Shown here piece by piece: positions 53,256 through 62,619 of a DNA stretch of 64,000 nt. Origin of the DNA: Tenacibaculum haliotis (GTDB taxonomy: Bacteria > Bacteroidota > Bacteroidia > Flavobacteriales > Flavobacteriaceae); the NCBI RefSeq assembly GCF_025215075.1, contig NZ_JAOBTH010000023.1:62001-126000 (forward strand), given 5' to 3'. The translations under genes and the position numbers were made by a program. The notes beneath the pieces were generated by a model. It was given only the letters and a program-made list of their open reading frames with translations. It searched no databases and was not told the DNA's origin. The first letter of the stretch is position 1, and the number at the start of each line of letters is the position of its first letter.

Positions 53256-55625
53256 TTAAAAAGAAACTCTAAAAACTAGGTTTGGATTGATTCCCAAAGA
53301 AAGTTTATCAATTTTCCCTAATTCAAAAGTTATTGTATTGTCATTATTAAGAATAGGTATTGCAGTGTAGGATCTACTAATAATATTTTTTTGATTATAG
53401 ATGTTTAGGATGGAGAAGCCAAGTTTTCCTTTCCATTTCTCAGAGAAACTAAACGAGTAAGTAATCGATCCATCTAAACGGTGATATTTTGGTAAACGGT
53501 TTGAGTTTATATGGTCAGTATCTAAAACAATCAGAAGACTTCCTGTATTAGTATCAGTTTTCAACTCTAAGGCTTTCGTATACGGGTTTCCTGATCTGTG
53601 GCTCCATCCTAATGAAAACTCATAATTTTTATACTTAAAAGCATGTGACCATGAAAAATAATTGGTAATATCATGGTTTGCAGGAAAAAAGGTGTTTTCT
53701 AAATCTAGAAATTTAAATTGATTTTTGGTGTATGAATAATTTATCCAAGTTCTGTAATTTTTAAACTTTTTATTGATAAGTAAATCGATACCAAAAATTT
53801 TACCTTCTCCTTTAGAGAAATCTGTAGTCTGATCATTATAACCTCTCGTTTGTGAAGTCATACCACTTACGCTTTTAACATAAGTATCAAGATCTATCTT
53901 CCATTTGTTTTTACTAAAAAGTATTCCAGAAGAAATTTGAAAACTTTTTTGAAGTGGGATATCATCGTTGTTTACTTGAGCCCATATCTGATTTTCTAAA
54001 TCAAAACCTAAACTAGAAGTTTGAAATTCTATAATTTGCCCTAATGTTTGATGCTTTTGTTCTAACGATGCTTTAAAATTTAAGTCATCAGTAATTTTTT
54101 TTTCGAGGTATAAACGAGGCTCTACAACTAGTTTGTTTATCTTATCAAAATAATTGAATCGTACACCAGTGTTTATTTTCCACTCATTCGTATCATAGAT
54201 GTATTCTGTAAAAAGAGAATGAGTATTGTTAGTCCCTTTATCTTTTTGAACAGCATTTGTAATGTTGTTACCTTCTAAATTAGTATTGTGTTCTAATAAA
54301 TATTCAGTTTCATTTGATAAAAAATCATAACCAAACAAAAAATTGGTTCGTTCATTTCTTTGGTAATTTAAGCTGTAAGAAAAACCAAAATCATTTACTG
54401 AATTGTTTTTGGTTGATTGTTGAATCAGGTAGTTGTCTATATAATTATAGTTGCCATAATAACTCAAGTTAAAGCTAGAAAAATAAGTTTTGAAATTTTG
54501 AGTTAATTTTGGATTCAACTCTTTTTCCCATAAAAAACTTAGTCCATTATTTTTAATACTTAAATCATCTTTATAAAGATCCTTGTAAAGAGGAATTTTG
54601 AAACTATATGATAATTTATTTGTAGTATGTAAAAAGCTTAAAGATAAAGTTTCTTTAACGGAAGGTTTGTATATTAGTTTAGTTGAGTAATCAGAAAAAT
54701 AAAAATGGTTATCTCTATCGAAAGAAATATTTTTAGTTAATATATTTCTTTCTTGATTTGCATCAATTGTCTGAAAAACTCTATTTGAAAGTTTATTAAA
54801 AGTAAAGGTATCGAAAACATCAGTAAAAGAACGCCTAAATGAAGTTGTTAACGCTAATTTATTAGAAAAAGGAACGCTAATGTAAGCATCAGCATGTGTC
54901 ATGTTAAAACCGAATCCTCCTGTTGTTTTCTTAGGGATGTTATTTTCTGTTTTAATATCTATTACACCAGCTATTTTATTTCCGTAACGAGCCTGTGTAC
55001 CACTTTTTGAGAGCGTTATTTTTTTTGCTGTATATGGATTAAAGGCAGAAAGCATTCCGAAAAAATGCCCAGAATAGTACATTTTTATACCGTCCCAGAA
55101 AATTAAATTCTGATCAGGAGTACCACCTCTTATATAAATACCAGCAGCAGTTTCATCTGGGCTTTGTACGCCTGGTATTATTTTTAAACTTTCTAAAACA
55201 TCTGGTTCTGTTAAGCCAGGTAATACTCCAAGTTGTTGAGGTAAAATTGTGATGGAACCGTTTTTGTTTTTATTAATACCAGAGGTAACATAGTTGTCAA
55301 TTAAAACTTCTTTTAAAAGGTTGAAGTTTTCTTTTTTTTCTAAGAGGGTGATAAAGTAGTACTTGTCTGTTATTTTATTGAATTTAAGAAGTGTTTTATG
55401 TTCTATTTCTTCAATAAAATTTTTAAGTGTACACGTTTTTTTATTGAATGAAAATAATATGTTTCCTGTAATATAAGCATCAAAAGAAAACTTAACATTA
55501 AAGCTAGTTTCTGCTTTTTTTAATGCAGTTAATATTGGAGTATTATAAAAAGCAATGTCTATTTTTTTTTGAGAAAAAACAGACATTGCTAAGCATATAA
55601 AAAAAATACTTAATTTTTTATTCAT
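53256..55625 (-). CDS. TonB-dependent receptor with an STN signalling domain
   Basis: A 789-residue outer-membrane receptor. A signal peptide is followed by an STN (secretin/TonB N-terminal) domain of about 70 residues (IDIAFYNTPILTALKKAETSFNVKFSFDAYI), which in FecA-type systems contacts FecR. The plug is VLESLKIIPGVQSPDETAAGIYIRGGTPDQNLIFWDGIKMY in parts, and a barrel ends in NLVFRVSF. Gene order sigma, FecR, receptor on one strand, with an 8-base overlap to FecR, marks it as a FecA-like transducer. The ligand cannot be told; no siderophore or SusD gene is adjacent. Confidence 0.88.
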   Translation of the reverse strand: MNKKLSIFFICLAMSVFSQKKIDIAFYNTPILTALKKAETSFNVKFSFDAYITGNILFSFNKKTCTLKNFIEEIEHKTLLKFNKITDKYYFITLLEKKENFNLLKEVLIDNYVTSGINKNKNGSITILPQQLGVLPGLTEPDVLESLKIIPGVQSPDETAAGIYIRGGTPDQNLIFWDGIKMYYSGHFFGMLSAFNPYTAKKITLSKSGTQARYGNKIAGVIDIKTENNIPKKTTGGFGFNMTHADAYISVPFSNKLALTTSFRRSFTDVFDTFTFNKLSNRVFQTIDANQERNILTKNISFDRDNHFYFSDYSTKLIYKPSVKETLSLSFLHTTNKLSYSFKIPLYKDLYKDDLSIKNNGLSFLWEKELNPKLTQNFKTYFSSFNLSYYGNYNYIDNYLIQQSTKNNSVNDFGFSYSLNYQRNERTNFLFGYDFLSNETEYLLEHNTNLEGNNITNAVQKDKGTNNTHSLFTEYIYDTNEWKINTGVRFNYFDKINKLVVEPRLYLEKKITDDLNFKASLEQKHQTLGQIIEFQTSSLGFDLENQIWAQVNNDDIPLQKSFQISSGILFSKNKWKIDLDTYVKSVSGMTSQTRGYNDQTTDFSKGEGKIFGIDLLINKKFKNYRTWINYSYTKNQFKFLDLENTFFPANHDITNYFSWSHAFKYKNYEFSLGWSHRSGNPYTKALELKTDTNTGSLLIVLDTDHINSNRLPKYHRLDGSITYSFSFSEKWKGKLGFSILNIYNQKNIISRSYTAIPILNNDNTITFELGKIDKLSLGINPNLVFRVSF

Positions 55626-56544
55626 TAGATATTAATACGACTGAACTATTATCTGCTAATTTAAATGAAATTTTCATAGGAGCAAAAACAGTTTTCAATG
55701 CGATATTAACATTATTGTGTGTAAAGGTACCTGTAAAACGTTTATTAGTATCTACTTTATTGGTATTAATTTTTAAGTTATATTGTTTTTCTAAAGCTAA
55801 AATTACTTTATTAAGAGGCGTGTTATTAAAGCTACTTTCATTATTTAACCATGAAGGTTTTTCTTTGTGAAAATTCCAATTTTCTTTTTTGTTTTTATAG
55901 CTTCTAAATGCTTTTCCTTTAGTTAAAAAAATGGTGTCATTGTTTTTAGAAGTTACTTTTACTTTTCCTTCAAAACACTGTACTTCAAAGAAATTTTTTG
56001 AAGTGTTTACTGTAAATTTAGTACCCAGTACAACAACATTTCCTTCGTTTGTGTTTACTGTGAAATGTTTTCCTTTTTCAACTTCAAAATAAGCAGTTCC
56101 AACTAATGACAATGACCTGTCCTTGTTCCAATTATTTTTATGAAATTTTAAACTAGAAGAAGGAGAAAGATGTACGATAGAATTATCAGGTAACTGAACA
56201 ACTGTTTGTTCTCCATACGTTGTTGAAAAACTAGAAGGACTATCATTATTTAAATAAAAAACAGTTAAAAGTAAAACAACTGAAGCAGCTGCACTATAGA
56301 ACCATGCTGGAGTAAGTTTTATAATTTTTGTTGATTTCTTTTGTTGTTTTATTTTTCTTAAAATAGCATTAAAGACCTCATTTTTATTATAATCTGGAGC
56401 AATTAGTAGTTCAGTAGCATCATTAATTTTTTTAAATTGATGATATTCTTCAGAATTTTTAAACTGTTTTAACTCTTCAGCAGATAAATCGTTTTCGATC
56501 CATCGAGCTAAAAAAGTCTCATCTGTATAATATTCTTTTTTCAT
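55618..56544 (-). CDS. FecR-family anti-sigma factor
   Basis: A 308-residue protein. Residues 1-80 are the cytoplasmic sigma-binding part (FLARWIENDLSAEELKQFKNSEEY), a membrane helix is at about 83-101, and then a FecR periplasmic domain follows (TTYGEQTVVQLPDNSIVHLSPSSSLKF, GTAYFEVEKGKHFTVNTNEGNVVVLGTKFTVN). A C-terminal DUF4974-like domain (NNTPLNKVILALEKQYNLKINT) ends the protein. It relays ligand binding by the receptor to the ECF sigma factor upstream. Confidence 0.92.
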   Translation of the reverse strand: MKKEYYTDETFLARWIENDLSAEELKQFKNSEEYHQFKKINDATELLIAPDYNKNEVFNAILRKIKQQKKSTKIIKLTPAWFYSAAASVVLLLTVFYLNNDSPSSFSTTYGEQTVVQLPDNSIVHLSPSSSLKFHKNNWNKDRSLSLVGTAYFEVEKGKHFTVNTNEGNVVVLGTKFTVNTSKNFFEVQCFEGKVKVTSKNNDTIFLTKGKAFRSYKNKKENWNFHKEKPSWLNNESSFNNTPLNKVILALEKQYNLKINTNKVDTNKRFTGTFTHNNVNIALKTVFAPMKISFKLADNSSVVLISNE

Positions 56545-56614
56545 GTTATATTTTTCACGCTAGTACTATAAGAACAACTAAAAAGTTAATTACCCTACTT
56601 ACTGTTACTATTTA

Positions 56615-57133
56615 TTAAATTTTGCCTATTTGTTCTTTTAGAATTAGTAAAGCTTTACTCATTCTTTTTTCTACAGCTTTTACCGATATGCCTGTTATTT
56701 CAGCGATTTCAGTATATTTTTTTTTATCAATACGACTTAAAAGAAAAACTTCTCGTTGTTTTTCTGGCAAATCGGCTATTGTTTTTTTTAGTTTTTGATA
56801 AAATTCTTCTTCTTCTAAAATAAATTGTGGAGTTTCTATTGTTCTGTCAGGAGTAAGGCTTCTTCTTTGATGTTCTAAAACTACTTTTTTATGAGCAACT
56901 TCGTTTAAAAACCGATTGTTTGCAACGGTGTATAAAAATGATTTGGCTTTTTCGAATATTACTTTATTACAGTTGTCCCAAAGTTTTATATAAGCTTCTT
57001 GAACAACATCTTCCGCCTGTTGCCTACTACCACATTTGTAATAAATGTAATTTCTTAGGGATTGAGAATGTTTGTTAAAAATTTCTTCAAAATTTTTTTG
57101 CTCACAAACAGATTTTAGGAGGATTTTATTCAC
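56615..57133 (-). CDS. FecI-type ECF sigma factor, GTG start
   Basis: A sigma-70 factor of about 172 residues. Region 2 is FNKHSQSLRNYIYYKCGSRQQAEDVVQEAYIKLWDNC; region 4 is LPEKQREVFLLSRIDKKKYTEIAEITGISVKAVEKRMSKAL. An in-frame TTG at 57187 would lengthen it, but that codon lies upstream of the -7 element TACTTTTG (57162-57155). GTG at 57133 gives MNKILLKSVCEQKNFEEIF, the usual start of this subfamily. It heads the sigma/FecR/receptor triad, 70 bases before fecR. Confidence 0.86.
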   Translation of the reverse strand: MNKILLKSVCEQKNFEEIFNKHSQSLRNYIYYKCGSRQQAEDVVQEAYIKLWDNCNKVIFEKAKSFLYTVANNRFLNEVAHKKVVLEHQRRSLTPDRTIETPQFILEEEEFYQKLKKTIADLPEKQREVFLLSRIDKKKYTEIAEITGISVKAVEKRMSKALLILKEQIGKI

Positions 57134-57154
57134 AAAGTTTTTTACTGATAAAGG

Positions 57155-57188
57155 CAAAAGTATAAAATTGAAATTAAGAATTGCCAAA
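57155..57188 (-). promoter_or_regulatory. Primary-sigma promoter of the FecI/FecR/receptor triad
   Basis: Minus strand: TTTG (57188-57185), 22-base spacer, TACTTTTG (57162-57155), 21 bases before the GTG start. The triad is therefore expressed by the housekeeping sigma, not by its own factor alone. Confidence 0.55.
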
Positions 57189-57205
57189 AAAAACAGATAA
57201 CTACA

Positions 57206-58951
57206 TTAGTATTTTTTATAAATTGGTAGTTTTAGATGAGATTTTTCATAATGTGGTGTTTTTTTATAGATATAATATAATTGAGCGTAAGTGTTTTTAG
57301 CAAAATTTATATCGTTTTTAATTTTATCGTCAAACTCGTTTTTAATCTTCGGATTGTCTTTTAAAAATTGTTCAGCAACATCCTCAAAAACATAAGATGA
57401 AAAACCTTCTTTTTGCTGTAAAATGGTATCAAAAAAGTTCCAATTAAAAAACGAATCTGTAGCAGCTGCTTCTAAAGTTTCAATAATATATCGAATTCCT
57501 TTTTGCTGTGTAGAAATATAAATATCTCCTTTTTTAAATTTAACAACAGCTAAGGTTTCTTTAACAGTGGTATTATAATGCAAGTAATGTCCTTCGTAAG
57601 CTGATTTTCTAGTATCAAAATTAGCAATGTGTTGAGTTGCTACATTTATAAGTGTGTCGTTTTTAAAACGAGTAAATTTAATGCTGTTATTTTTTAACCT
57701 CTCTATAATTTTATGCCAACCTTGTTGTAAAATATAAGCTTTTGGAATGTTTATTTTTTTGGTAGCTTTAAAATTATTGTAATAAGTTGTTTTTTTAGTG
57801 TATGGCTTATTTTTATCATAAAACAATCGTTTTCCGTTGGTTACTTTGCTATCAATATAGGTGCCTTCGTAACCTTTAAAATTTAATGTTGTAGGATTTT
57901 CTTTATCCGTAGTAAAAACAATTGGATATGTTTTTTTTATTAAAAAGTCCTCCAAATTTTTCTTTCGTAATTCTTTAATTTTTAAAGAGTTTTTTTCTGT
58001 GAAATCTAAGGTAGATAATAGTAACTGATAGGTTTGTGTTACTCTAATTTTATAAGGCTTTAACATGTGTGTTTCTACCATTAACCCTAAAGTATTGAAT
58101 AGTGTTGTGTAGCCAGTTGAATATCTTGGAGAATCGTAAAATTGAGACCATCCTTTTTCAGGAGTGTTTCCCCATACGTTTACATAAGGTGTAATTGGTA
58201 TTTGTTTTTTAGTTAAAGAATGTTCAATATGCGGACGCATTTCAGTTTCTAGAAAATGACCAAGTTTACCACCTAATTTATTGTGTTGGGTAAATAAATG
58301 TGTAATAGCATATTGGTAATCGGCACCGTTACTTACATGGTTATCTATAAAAACATCCGGATTTACAGTGTGAAAAATCTCCGAAAAAGCAGCGGAATTT
58401 TTAGTGTCTTGCTTTATGAAATCACGATTTAAATCGAAATTACGTGCATTTCCTCTAAATCCATATTCTTTTGGGCCATTTTGATTGGCTCTTGTATGTG
58501 AGTTTCTATTTAAAGCACCGCCAATATTATAAACAGGAATTACACATATTAATGAATTCTTATAAACTTGTTTTAAAGAATCATTCTGAACAATATCTCG
58601 TAAAAGTAACATAGAAGCGTCTATTCCGTCAGATTCTCCTGGATGTATTCCGTTATTAATTAAAACCCTATTTTTTAAGGAGTTTTTTAAATCTTTTAAA
58701 TTGATTTTTCCCTCATTATTATAAACGATTAAATGAAGCGGTTTCCTAGAATCTGTTGTGCCTATTTCAAATAAAGATATTTCAGTATAGGTTTGTGCTA
58801 AGTTCTCGTAAAAAGAAATTACATCTTCGTATTCAGGAGTTTCAGTTCCGTTTGAGGTTTCAAATAATGTTGTGAAACTATAGGTTTCTTTTACTGTTTT
58901 TTGTTTGCATCCGAAGGAAATCAACAATAAAAGTAGGAGTGTTTTTTTCAA
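57206..58951 (-). CDS. M14-family zinc carboxypeptidase-like lipoprotein
   Basis: A 581-residue exported metallopeptidase. The signal ends in ISFGC (Cys15), a lipobox-like site. NGIHPGESDGIDASMLLLRDIV has the zinc pair His103-Glu106, NLNRDFIK-like NFDLNRDF carries the substrate Arg/Asn, FIDNHVSNG gives the third zinc His, and GLMVETHML the catalytic Glu. After the peptidase domain is a C-terminal region of about 250 residues typical of Bacteroidota M14 proteins. The start is TTG at 58951 (MKKTLLLLLL); no ATG is available. It follows coaD by 12 bases. Confidence 0.85.
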   Translation of the reverse strand: MKKTLLLLLLISFGCKQKTVKETYSFTTLFETSNGTETPEYEDVISFYENLAQTYTEISLFEIGTTDSRKPLHLIVYNNEGKINLKDLKNSLKNRVLINNGIHPGESDGIDASMLLLRDIVQNDSLKQVYKNSLICVIPVYNIGGALNRNSHTRANQNGPKEYGFRGNARNFDLNRDFIKQDTKNSAAFSEIFHTVNPDVFIDNHVSNGADYQYAITHLFTQHNKLGGKLGHFLETEMRPHIEHSLTKKQIPITPYVNVWGNTPEKGWSQFYDSPRYSTGYTTLFNTLGLMVETHMLKPYKIRVTQTYQLLLSTLDFTEKNSLKIKELRKKNLEDFLIKKTYPIVFTTDKENPTTLNFKGYEGTYIDSKVTNGKRLFYDKNKPYTKKTTYYNNFKATKKINIPKAYILQQGWHKIIERLKNNSIKFTRFKNDTLINVATQHIANFDTRKSAYEGHYLHYNTTVKETLAVVKFKKGDIYISTQQKGIRYIIETLEAAATDSFFNWNFFDTILQQKEGFSSYVFEDVAEQFLKDNPKIKNEFDDKIKNDINFAKNTYAQLYYIYKKTPHYEKSHLKLPIYKKY

Positions 58952-58963
58952 AATAATCTAGAA

Positions 58964-59416
58964 TTAAATTTTTACGGCATCAGGAACCAAACCAGTGTAA
59001 TCACCATTATTTCTAATAACATCGCGTACAATTGACGATGAGATGTAGCTTTTACCAGAAGATGTTAGTAAAAAAACGGTTTCTATTTCTGATAGTTTTC
59101 TGTTAGTATGTGCAATGGCTTTTTCAAACTCAAAATCAGCAGGATTTCGTAAACCTCTTAAAATAAATTCGGCATTTTGTTCTTTACAAAAATTCACTGT
59201 TAATCCGCTGTAAGTTACTACTTTAATTTTTGGTTGATGCTTAAAAGTTTCTTCAATAAAACGTTTACGCTCATCTAAAGAAAACATGTATTTTTTATCG
59301 GCATTTATACCAATTGCAATTACTAATTCGTCAAATAAAGTAACGCCGCGTTCAATAATATCTACATGTCCCAAAGTAATTGGGTCAAAAGAACCAGGAA
59401 ATACTGCTTTTTTCAT
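58964..59416 (-). CDS. coaD: Phosphopantetheine adenylyltransferase
   Basis: A 150-residue enzyme of coenzyme A synthesis that joins ATP and 4'-phosphopantetheine. PGSFDPITLGHVDII has the TxGH nucleotide-binding motif (Thr14-Leu-Gly-His17), FILRGLRNPADFEFE is the conserved middle, and TSSGKSYISSSIVRDVI is the ISSTxxR-type motif. It is cytosolic. It is in a leftward series with the DUF3024 and ddl genes (36-base gap upstream). Confidence 0.96.
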   Translation of the reverse strand: MKKAVFPGSFDPITLGHVDIIERGVTLFDELVIAIGINADKKYMFSLDERKRFIEETFKHQPKIKVVTYSGLTVNFCKEQNAEFILRGLRNPADFEFEKAIAHTNRKLSEIETVFLLTSSGKSYISSSIVRDVIRNNGDYTGLVPDAVKI

Positions 59417-59452
59417 AAAATTAGGTATTTAAAAGATGTTTTTTGGTTATGA

Positions 59453-59797
59453 TTAACCGAAAAAACAACCATTTATATCTTTTTTAATTATTTGAATAAT
59501 TTCATCTAAATGTGTCGATTTAGGAAAAGGTCTATACAATTCCCATTTTTCATTAGCTCGCATCCAATATAAGTTCCATTCTAATTTAGATTTATAAAAT
59601 CGGATTTTAGCAAACTCGATATGATTTTTTTCTTTAGGATCTAACCAATTGGGTCTAATTTCGTAAAGAATAGCGATATTTTTTTCAAAAGAGTATCCAA
59701 AATCTAATTGTTCTCTAATTTCAAGATCTTCAGATCGTATAGATTCTACAAAATTTTTAATTGTAGCCTCATTAATATTTATAGTCGTGTTTTTCAT
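59453..59797 (-). CDS. DUF3024-type protein
   Basis: A 114-residue soluble protein with DUF3024 features: an aromatic-rich strand pattern (ILYEIRPNWLDPKEKNHIEFAKIRFYKSKLEWNLYWMRANEKWELYRP) and a C-terminal helix LDEIIQIIKKD. Function is unknown. It starts one base after the ddl stop and is followed by coaD, so it is probably co-expressed with them. Confidence 0.7.
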   Translation of the reverse strand: MKNTTININEATIKNFVESIRSEDLEIREQLDFGYSFEKNIAILYEIRPNWLDPKEKNHIEFAKIRFYKSKLEWNLYWMRANEKWELYRPFPKSTHLDEIIQIIKKDINGCFFG

Positions 59798-59798
59798 T

Positions 59799-60773
59799 TT
59801 ATTTTAAAGCTGTTTCAATAGCATTGCCAAATAATTCCGATAAAGAAATACCTGCGCAATTTGCTTGTTGTGGTAAAATACTTGCTTCTGTTAATCCTGG
59901 AACGGTATTTATTTCTAGGAAATGTGGTTCGTCATTTATAAAAATATATTCCGCGCGTGAGAATCCACTCATATTTAAAACTTCATATACGCGTTTTGCT
60001 ACTTTAATAACGTTTTTTTCTTGTAATTTAGAGATGCGTGCAGGAGTTATTTCTTTTGATTTTCCTTCGTATTTAGCTTCGTAATCAAAGAAATCATTTT
60101 CTGAAACAATTTCTGTAATTGGTAAAACAGTTGTTGTTCCTTTGTACTGAATTACACCAACAGAAACCTCTGTACCATCTAAAAAACTTTCAATTAATAT
60201 TTCTGAATCTTCTTTATAGGCAACCTCTAAAGCAGGTATTAGTTCTTGTTCGGTATGTACTTTCGAAATTCCGAAGCTAGAACCCGCATTGTTAGGTTTT
60301 ACGAAACAAGGCAAACCAACTTTAGCAATAATTTCAGTAGTATTTATTTGATCACCTTGATTTAAATAAACTGAAGTAGCAGCGGGAATTCCGTATTGTT
60401 TTACCACACTTAATGTATCACGCTTATTAAAGGTTAATGCCATTTGATAAAATGGGGCAGAAGTATGTTTTAATCCGATTAAGTCGAAATAAGCCAAAAT
60501 AGTTCCGTTTTCACCTGGAGCACCATGAATTGCATTAAAAACACCATCAAAAATTATTTTTTCTCCATTTACCTCCGCAGAGAAATCATGCTTGTTAATA
60601 GGATATTCCGCATTGTTTTCACTTACTAAAACCCATTTATCTTTTAAAATATGAATTTTATAAGCAGTATATTTTTGGGGATCAAGATGCTTGTAAACAA
60701 TAGCACCACTTTTTAAGGAAATTTCTACTTCAGATGAGTAGCCTCCCATAATAATAGCTATATTTTTTTTCAC
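59799..60773 (-). CDS. ddl: D-alanine--D-alanine ligase
   Basis: A 324-residue ATP-grasp ligase that makes the D-Ala-D-Ala end of peptidoglycan precursors. IAIIMGGYSSEVEISLKSG opens the protein, HGAPGENGTILAYFDLIGL is the serine/glycine loop, FVKPNNAGSSFGISKV binds ATP, and FLEINTVPGLTEASILPQQA carries the metal and substrate residues. The start is GTG at 60773. A minus-strand -7 element (TAAGTTTG, reverse of 60827-60834) lies upstream. Confidence 0.95.
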   Translation of the reverse strand: MKKNIAIIMGGYSSEVEISLKSGAIVYKHLDPQKYTAYKIHILKDKWVLVSENNAEYPINKHDFSAEVNGEKIIFDGVFNAIHGAPGENGTILAYFDLIGLKHTSAPFYQMALTFNKRDTLSVVKQYGIPAATSVYLNQGDQINTTEIIAKVGLPCFVKPNNAGSSFGISKVHTEQELIPALEVAYKEDSEILIESFLDGTEVSVGVIQYKGTTTVLPITEIVSENDFFDYEAKYEGKSKEITPARISKLQEKNVIKVAKRVYEVLNMSGFSRAEYIFINDEPHFLEINTVPGLTEASILPQQANCAGISLSELFGNAIETALK

Positions 60774-60826
60774 TTTAATACTTTATGATTTGTAATATTT
60801 TGTAAAATAGTTTGCCAATAATTATA

Positions 60827-60834
60827 CAAACTTA
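60827..60834 (-). promoter_or_regulatory. Probable -7 element of ddl
   Basis: TAAGTTTG on the minus strand fits TAnnTTTG, in the divergent ddl/PASTA gap; the -33 half is not clear. Confidence 0.4.
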
Positions 60835-60887
60835 CCAAAAAAACTCGTTTATGAGTTCAGGAGTTAAAAATAGTAATATTTTTACTG

Positions 60888-60895
60888 TAAATTTG
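60888..60895 (+). promoter_or_regulatory. Probable -7 element of the PASTA gene
   Basis: TAAATTTG fits TAnnTTTG, 22 bases before the ATG; the -33 half is weak. Confidence 0.4.
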
Positions 60896-60917
60896 CGCCA
60901 CCTTACAAAAAAATAAT

Positions 60918-61493
60918 ATGAGTAATTTTTCTAAAAACCTGAAAGGGTTATTTCAATTTATAAAGAGTAAAACGTTTCTAGTACAAATTGGAATTGCGAT
61001 TGTATCGTTATTTTTATTTGTGTTTATAATGCAATGGTGGTTAGGAACCACAACCAATCACGGTCAGAAAATACAAGTACCTAATTTGCATAAAATGTCA
61101 TTGGTAGAAGTTGAAAAGAAGTTAAACGAACTTAATTTAGATTTTATTATAATAGATAGTGCTACTTATAATCCTAATTACCCGAAGAAATCGGTGATAG
61201 AACAAAATCCGGAAGTAGGTGATTTTGTAAAAGAAAAACGTAAGTTATATTTAACTTTAAATCCGTCTAAATATAGAGATATTGAAATTTCAGATTTAAA
61301 CGGACGTACAAAAAGACAAGCGACTACACACTTAAGATCTCAAGGGTTTATTGTAGGAAAAGAGATTACTTGGGTAAAAGATATTGGTAAAAATGTTGTT
61401 AGAGGTTTAAAATATAAAGGAAAGCTAATTGAACCCGGAACAAAATTGCCAAAGAAAACGACTATTAACCTTGTTTTAGGAGACGGTAACTAA
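60918..61493 (+). CDS. PASTA-domain membrane protein
   Basis: A 191-residue protein. A basic N-terminus and one membrane helix (about 19-42, VQIGIAIVSLFLFVFIMQWW) precede two PASTA repeats outside the membrane (KIQVPNLHKMSLVEVEKKLNELNLDFIIID...SVIEQNPEVGDFVKEKRKLYLTLN; EISDLNGRTKRQATTHLRSQGFIVGKE...). PASTA domains can bind uncrosslinked peptidoglycan; here there is no kinase or transpeptidase domain. It is divergent from ddl and 16 bases upstream of rluD. Confidence 0.85.
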   Translation: MSNFSKNLKGLFQFIKSKTFLVQIGIAIVSLFLFVFIMQWWLGTTTNHGQKIQVPNLHKMSLVEVEKKLNELNLDFIIIDSATYNPNYPKKSVIEQNPEVGDFVKEKRKLYLTLNPSKYRDIEISDLNGRTKRQATTHLRSQGFIVGKEITWVKDIGKNVVRGLKYKGKLIEPGTKLPKKTTINLVLGDGN

Positions 61494-61509
61494 TTTATAT
61501 AATTGATTC

Positions 61510-62547
61510 ATGCAGGAAGATACAAATTTAGCAATAGAAAACGACGATTTATACGAGCATCATAGGTTTGTTGCAACAGAAGGGCAAGAGCCTTTAAGGG
61601 TAGATAAGTTTTTAATGAACTTTATTGAGGGTTCAACAAGAAATAAAATTCAGCAAGCAGCTAAGGCAGGAAATGTTTTAGTAAATGAAGTGGCTGTAAA
61701 ACCAAACCATAAAGTAAAACCAAAAGATGTAGTTCGTGTAGTTTTAGCGTATCCACCAGCTGAAAATTTATTAGTAGCTGAAGATTTACCTATCGATATC
61801 GTTTATGAAGACGATGATGTAATCGTGGTAAATAAAGCTCCAGGAATGGTAGTGCATCCTGGACATGGAAATTATTCAGGAACTTTGGTGAATGGATTAA
61901 TTCATCACATCGAAAACTTACCTAAAAACTCAAACGAGCGTCCTGGTTTAGTACACCGTATAGATAAAGATACAAGTGGATTGTTGGTGGTTGCTAAAAC
62001 AGAATTTGCAATGGCAAATTTGTCGAAGCAATTTTTTGATAGAACTACCGAGCGTTTATATTACGCATTAGTTTGGGGAGATGTAAAAGAAGATACCGGA
62101 ACCATTGAAGGTAATATAGGACGTAGTTTTAATAACCGTTTACAAATGGCTGTTTTTCCTGATGGAGATCATGGTAAGCACGCGGTAACTCACTACAAAG
62201 TTTTAGAACGCCTTACGTATGTTACTTTAGTACAATGTAAGTTAGAAACTGGAAGAACGCATCAAATTAGAGCACACTTTAAATATATTGGGCACACACT
62301 TTTTAACGACGAACGTTATGGAGGTGATGGTGTTTTAAAAGGAACAACGTTTACAAAGTATAAGCAATTTGTACAAAACTGTTTTAAAACCTTGCCAAGA
62401 CAAGCATTACACGCAAAAACATTAGGTTTTACGCATCCAACAACAGGAGAGTTTATGCAGTTTAATACTGAAATTCCTGCTGATATTGAGGCGTGTTTAA
62501 CAAAATGGCGCACCTATTCAGAAAATTCTAAATTCGAAGAAGAATAG
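61510..62547 (+). CDS. rluD: RluA-family ribosomal RNA pseudouridine synthase
   Basis: A 345-residue enzyme. An S4 RNA-binding domain (RVDKFLMNFIEGSTRNKIQQAAKAGNVLVN) is followed by the RluA catalytic domain with HRIDKDTSGLLVVAK (149-163), in which Asp152 is the nucleophile. GRTHQIRAHFKYIGHTLFNDERYGG is the family C-terminal motif. It probably modifies 23S rRNA in the helix 69 region, as RluD does; the exact site is inferred from the domain set. It ends at a perfect terminator. Confidence 0.92.
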   Translation: MQEDTNLAIENDDLYEHHRFVATEGQEPLRVDKFLMNFIEGSTRNKIQQAAKAGNVLVNEVAVKPNHKVKPKDVVRVVLAYPPAENLLVAEDLPIDIVYEDDDVIVVNKAPGMVVHPGHGNYSGTLVNGLIHHIENLPKNSNERPGLVHRIDKDTSGLLVVAKTEFAMANLSKQFFDRTTERLYYALVWGDVKEDTGTIEGNIGRSFNNRLQMAVFPDGDHGKHAVTHYKVLERLTYVTLVQCKLETGRTHQIRAHFKYIGHTLFNDERYGGDGVLKGTTFTKYKQFVQNCFKTLPRQALHAKTLGFTHPTTGEFMQFNTEIPADIEACLTKWRTYSENSKFEEE

Positions 62548-62570
62548 AGCTCTTATTAGAAAATGAAACA

Positions 62571-62603
62571 AAAAAACCAGCTTTATAAAGCTGGTTTTTT
62601 TGT
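62571..62603. terminator. Bidirectional terminator after rluD
   Basis: A perfect 30-base palindrome with arms AAAAAACCAGCTTTA and TAAAGCTGGTTTTTT, between convergent genes. Confidence 0.9.
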
Positions 62604-62619
62604 TTTCGGTTTAAGAAAA

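Noticed and set aside
57134..57187. TTG start for the FecI-type sigma gene
   Set aside because: It lies upstream of the -7 element; GTG at 57133 gives the normal N-terminus.
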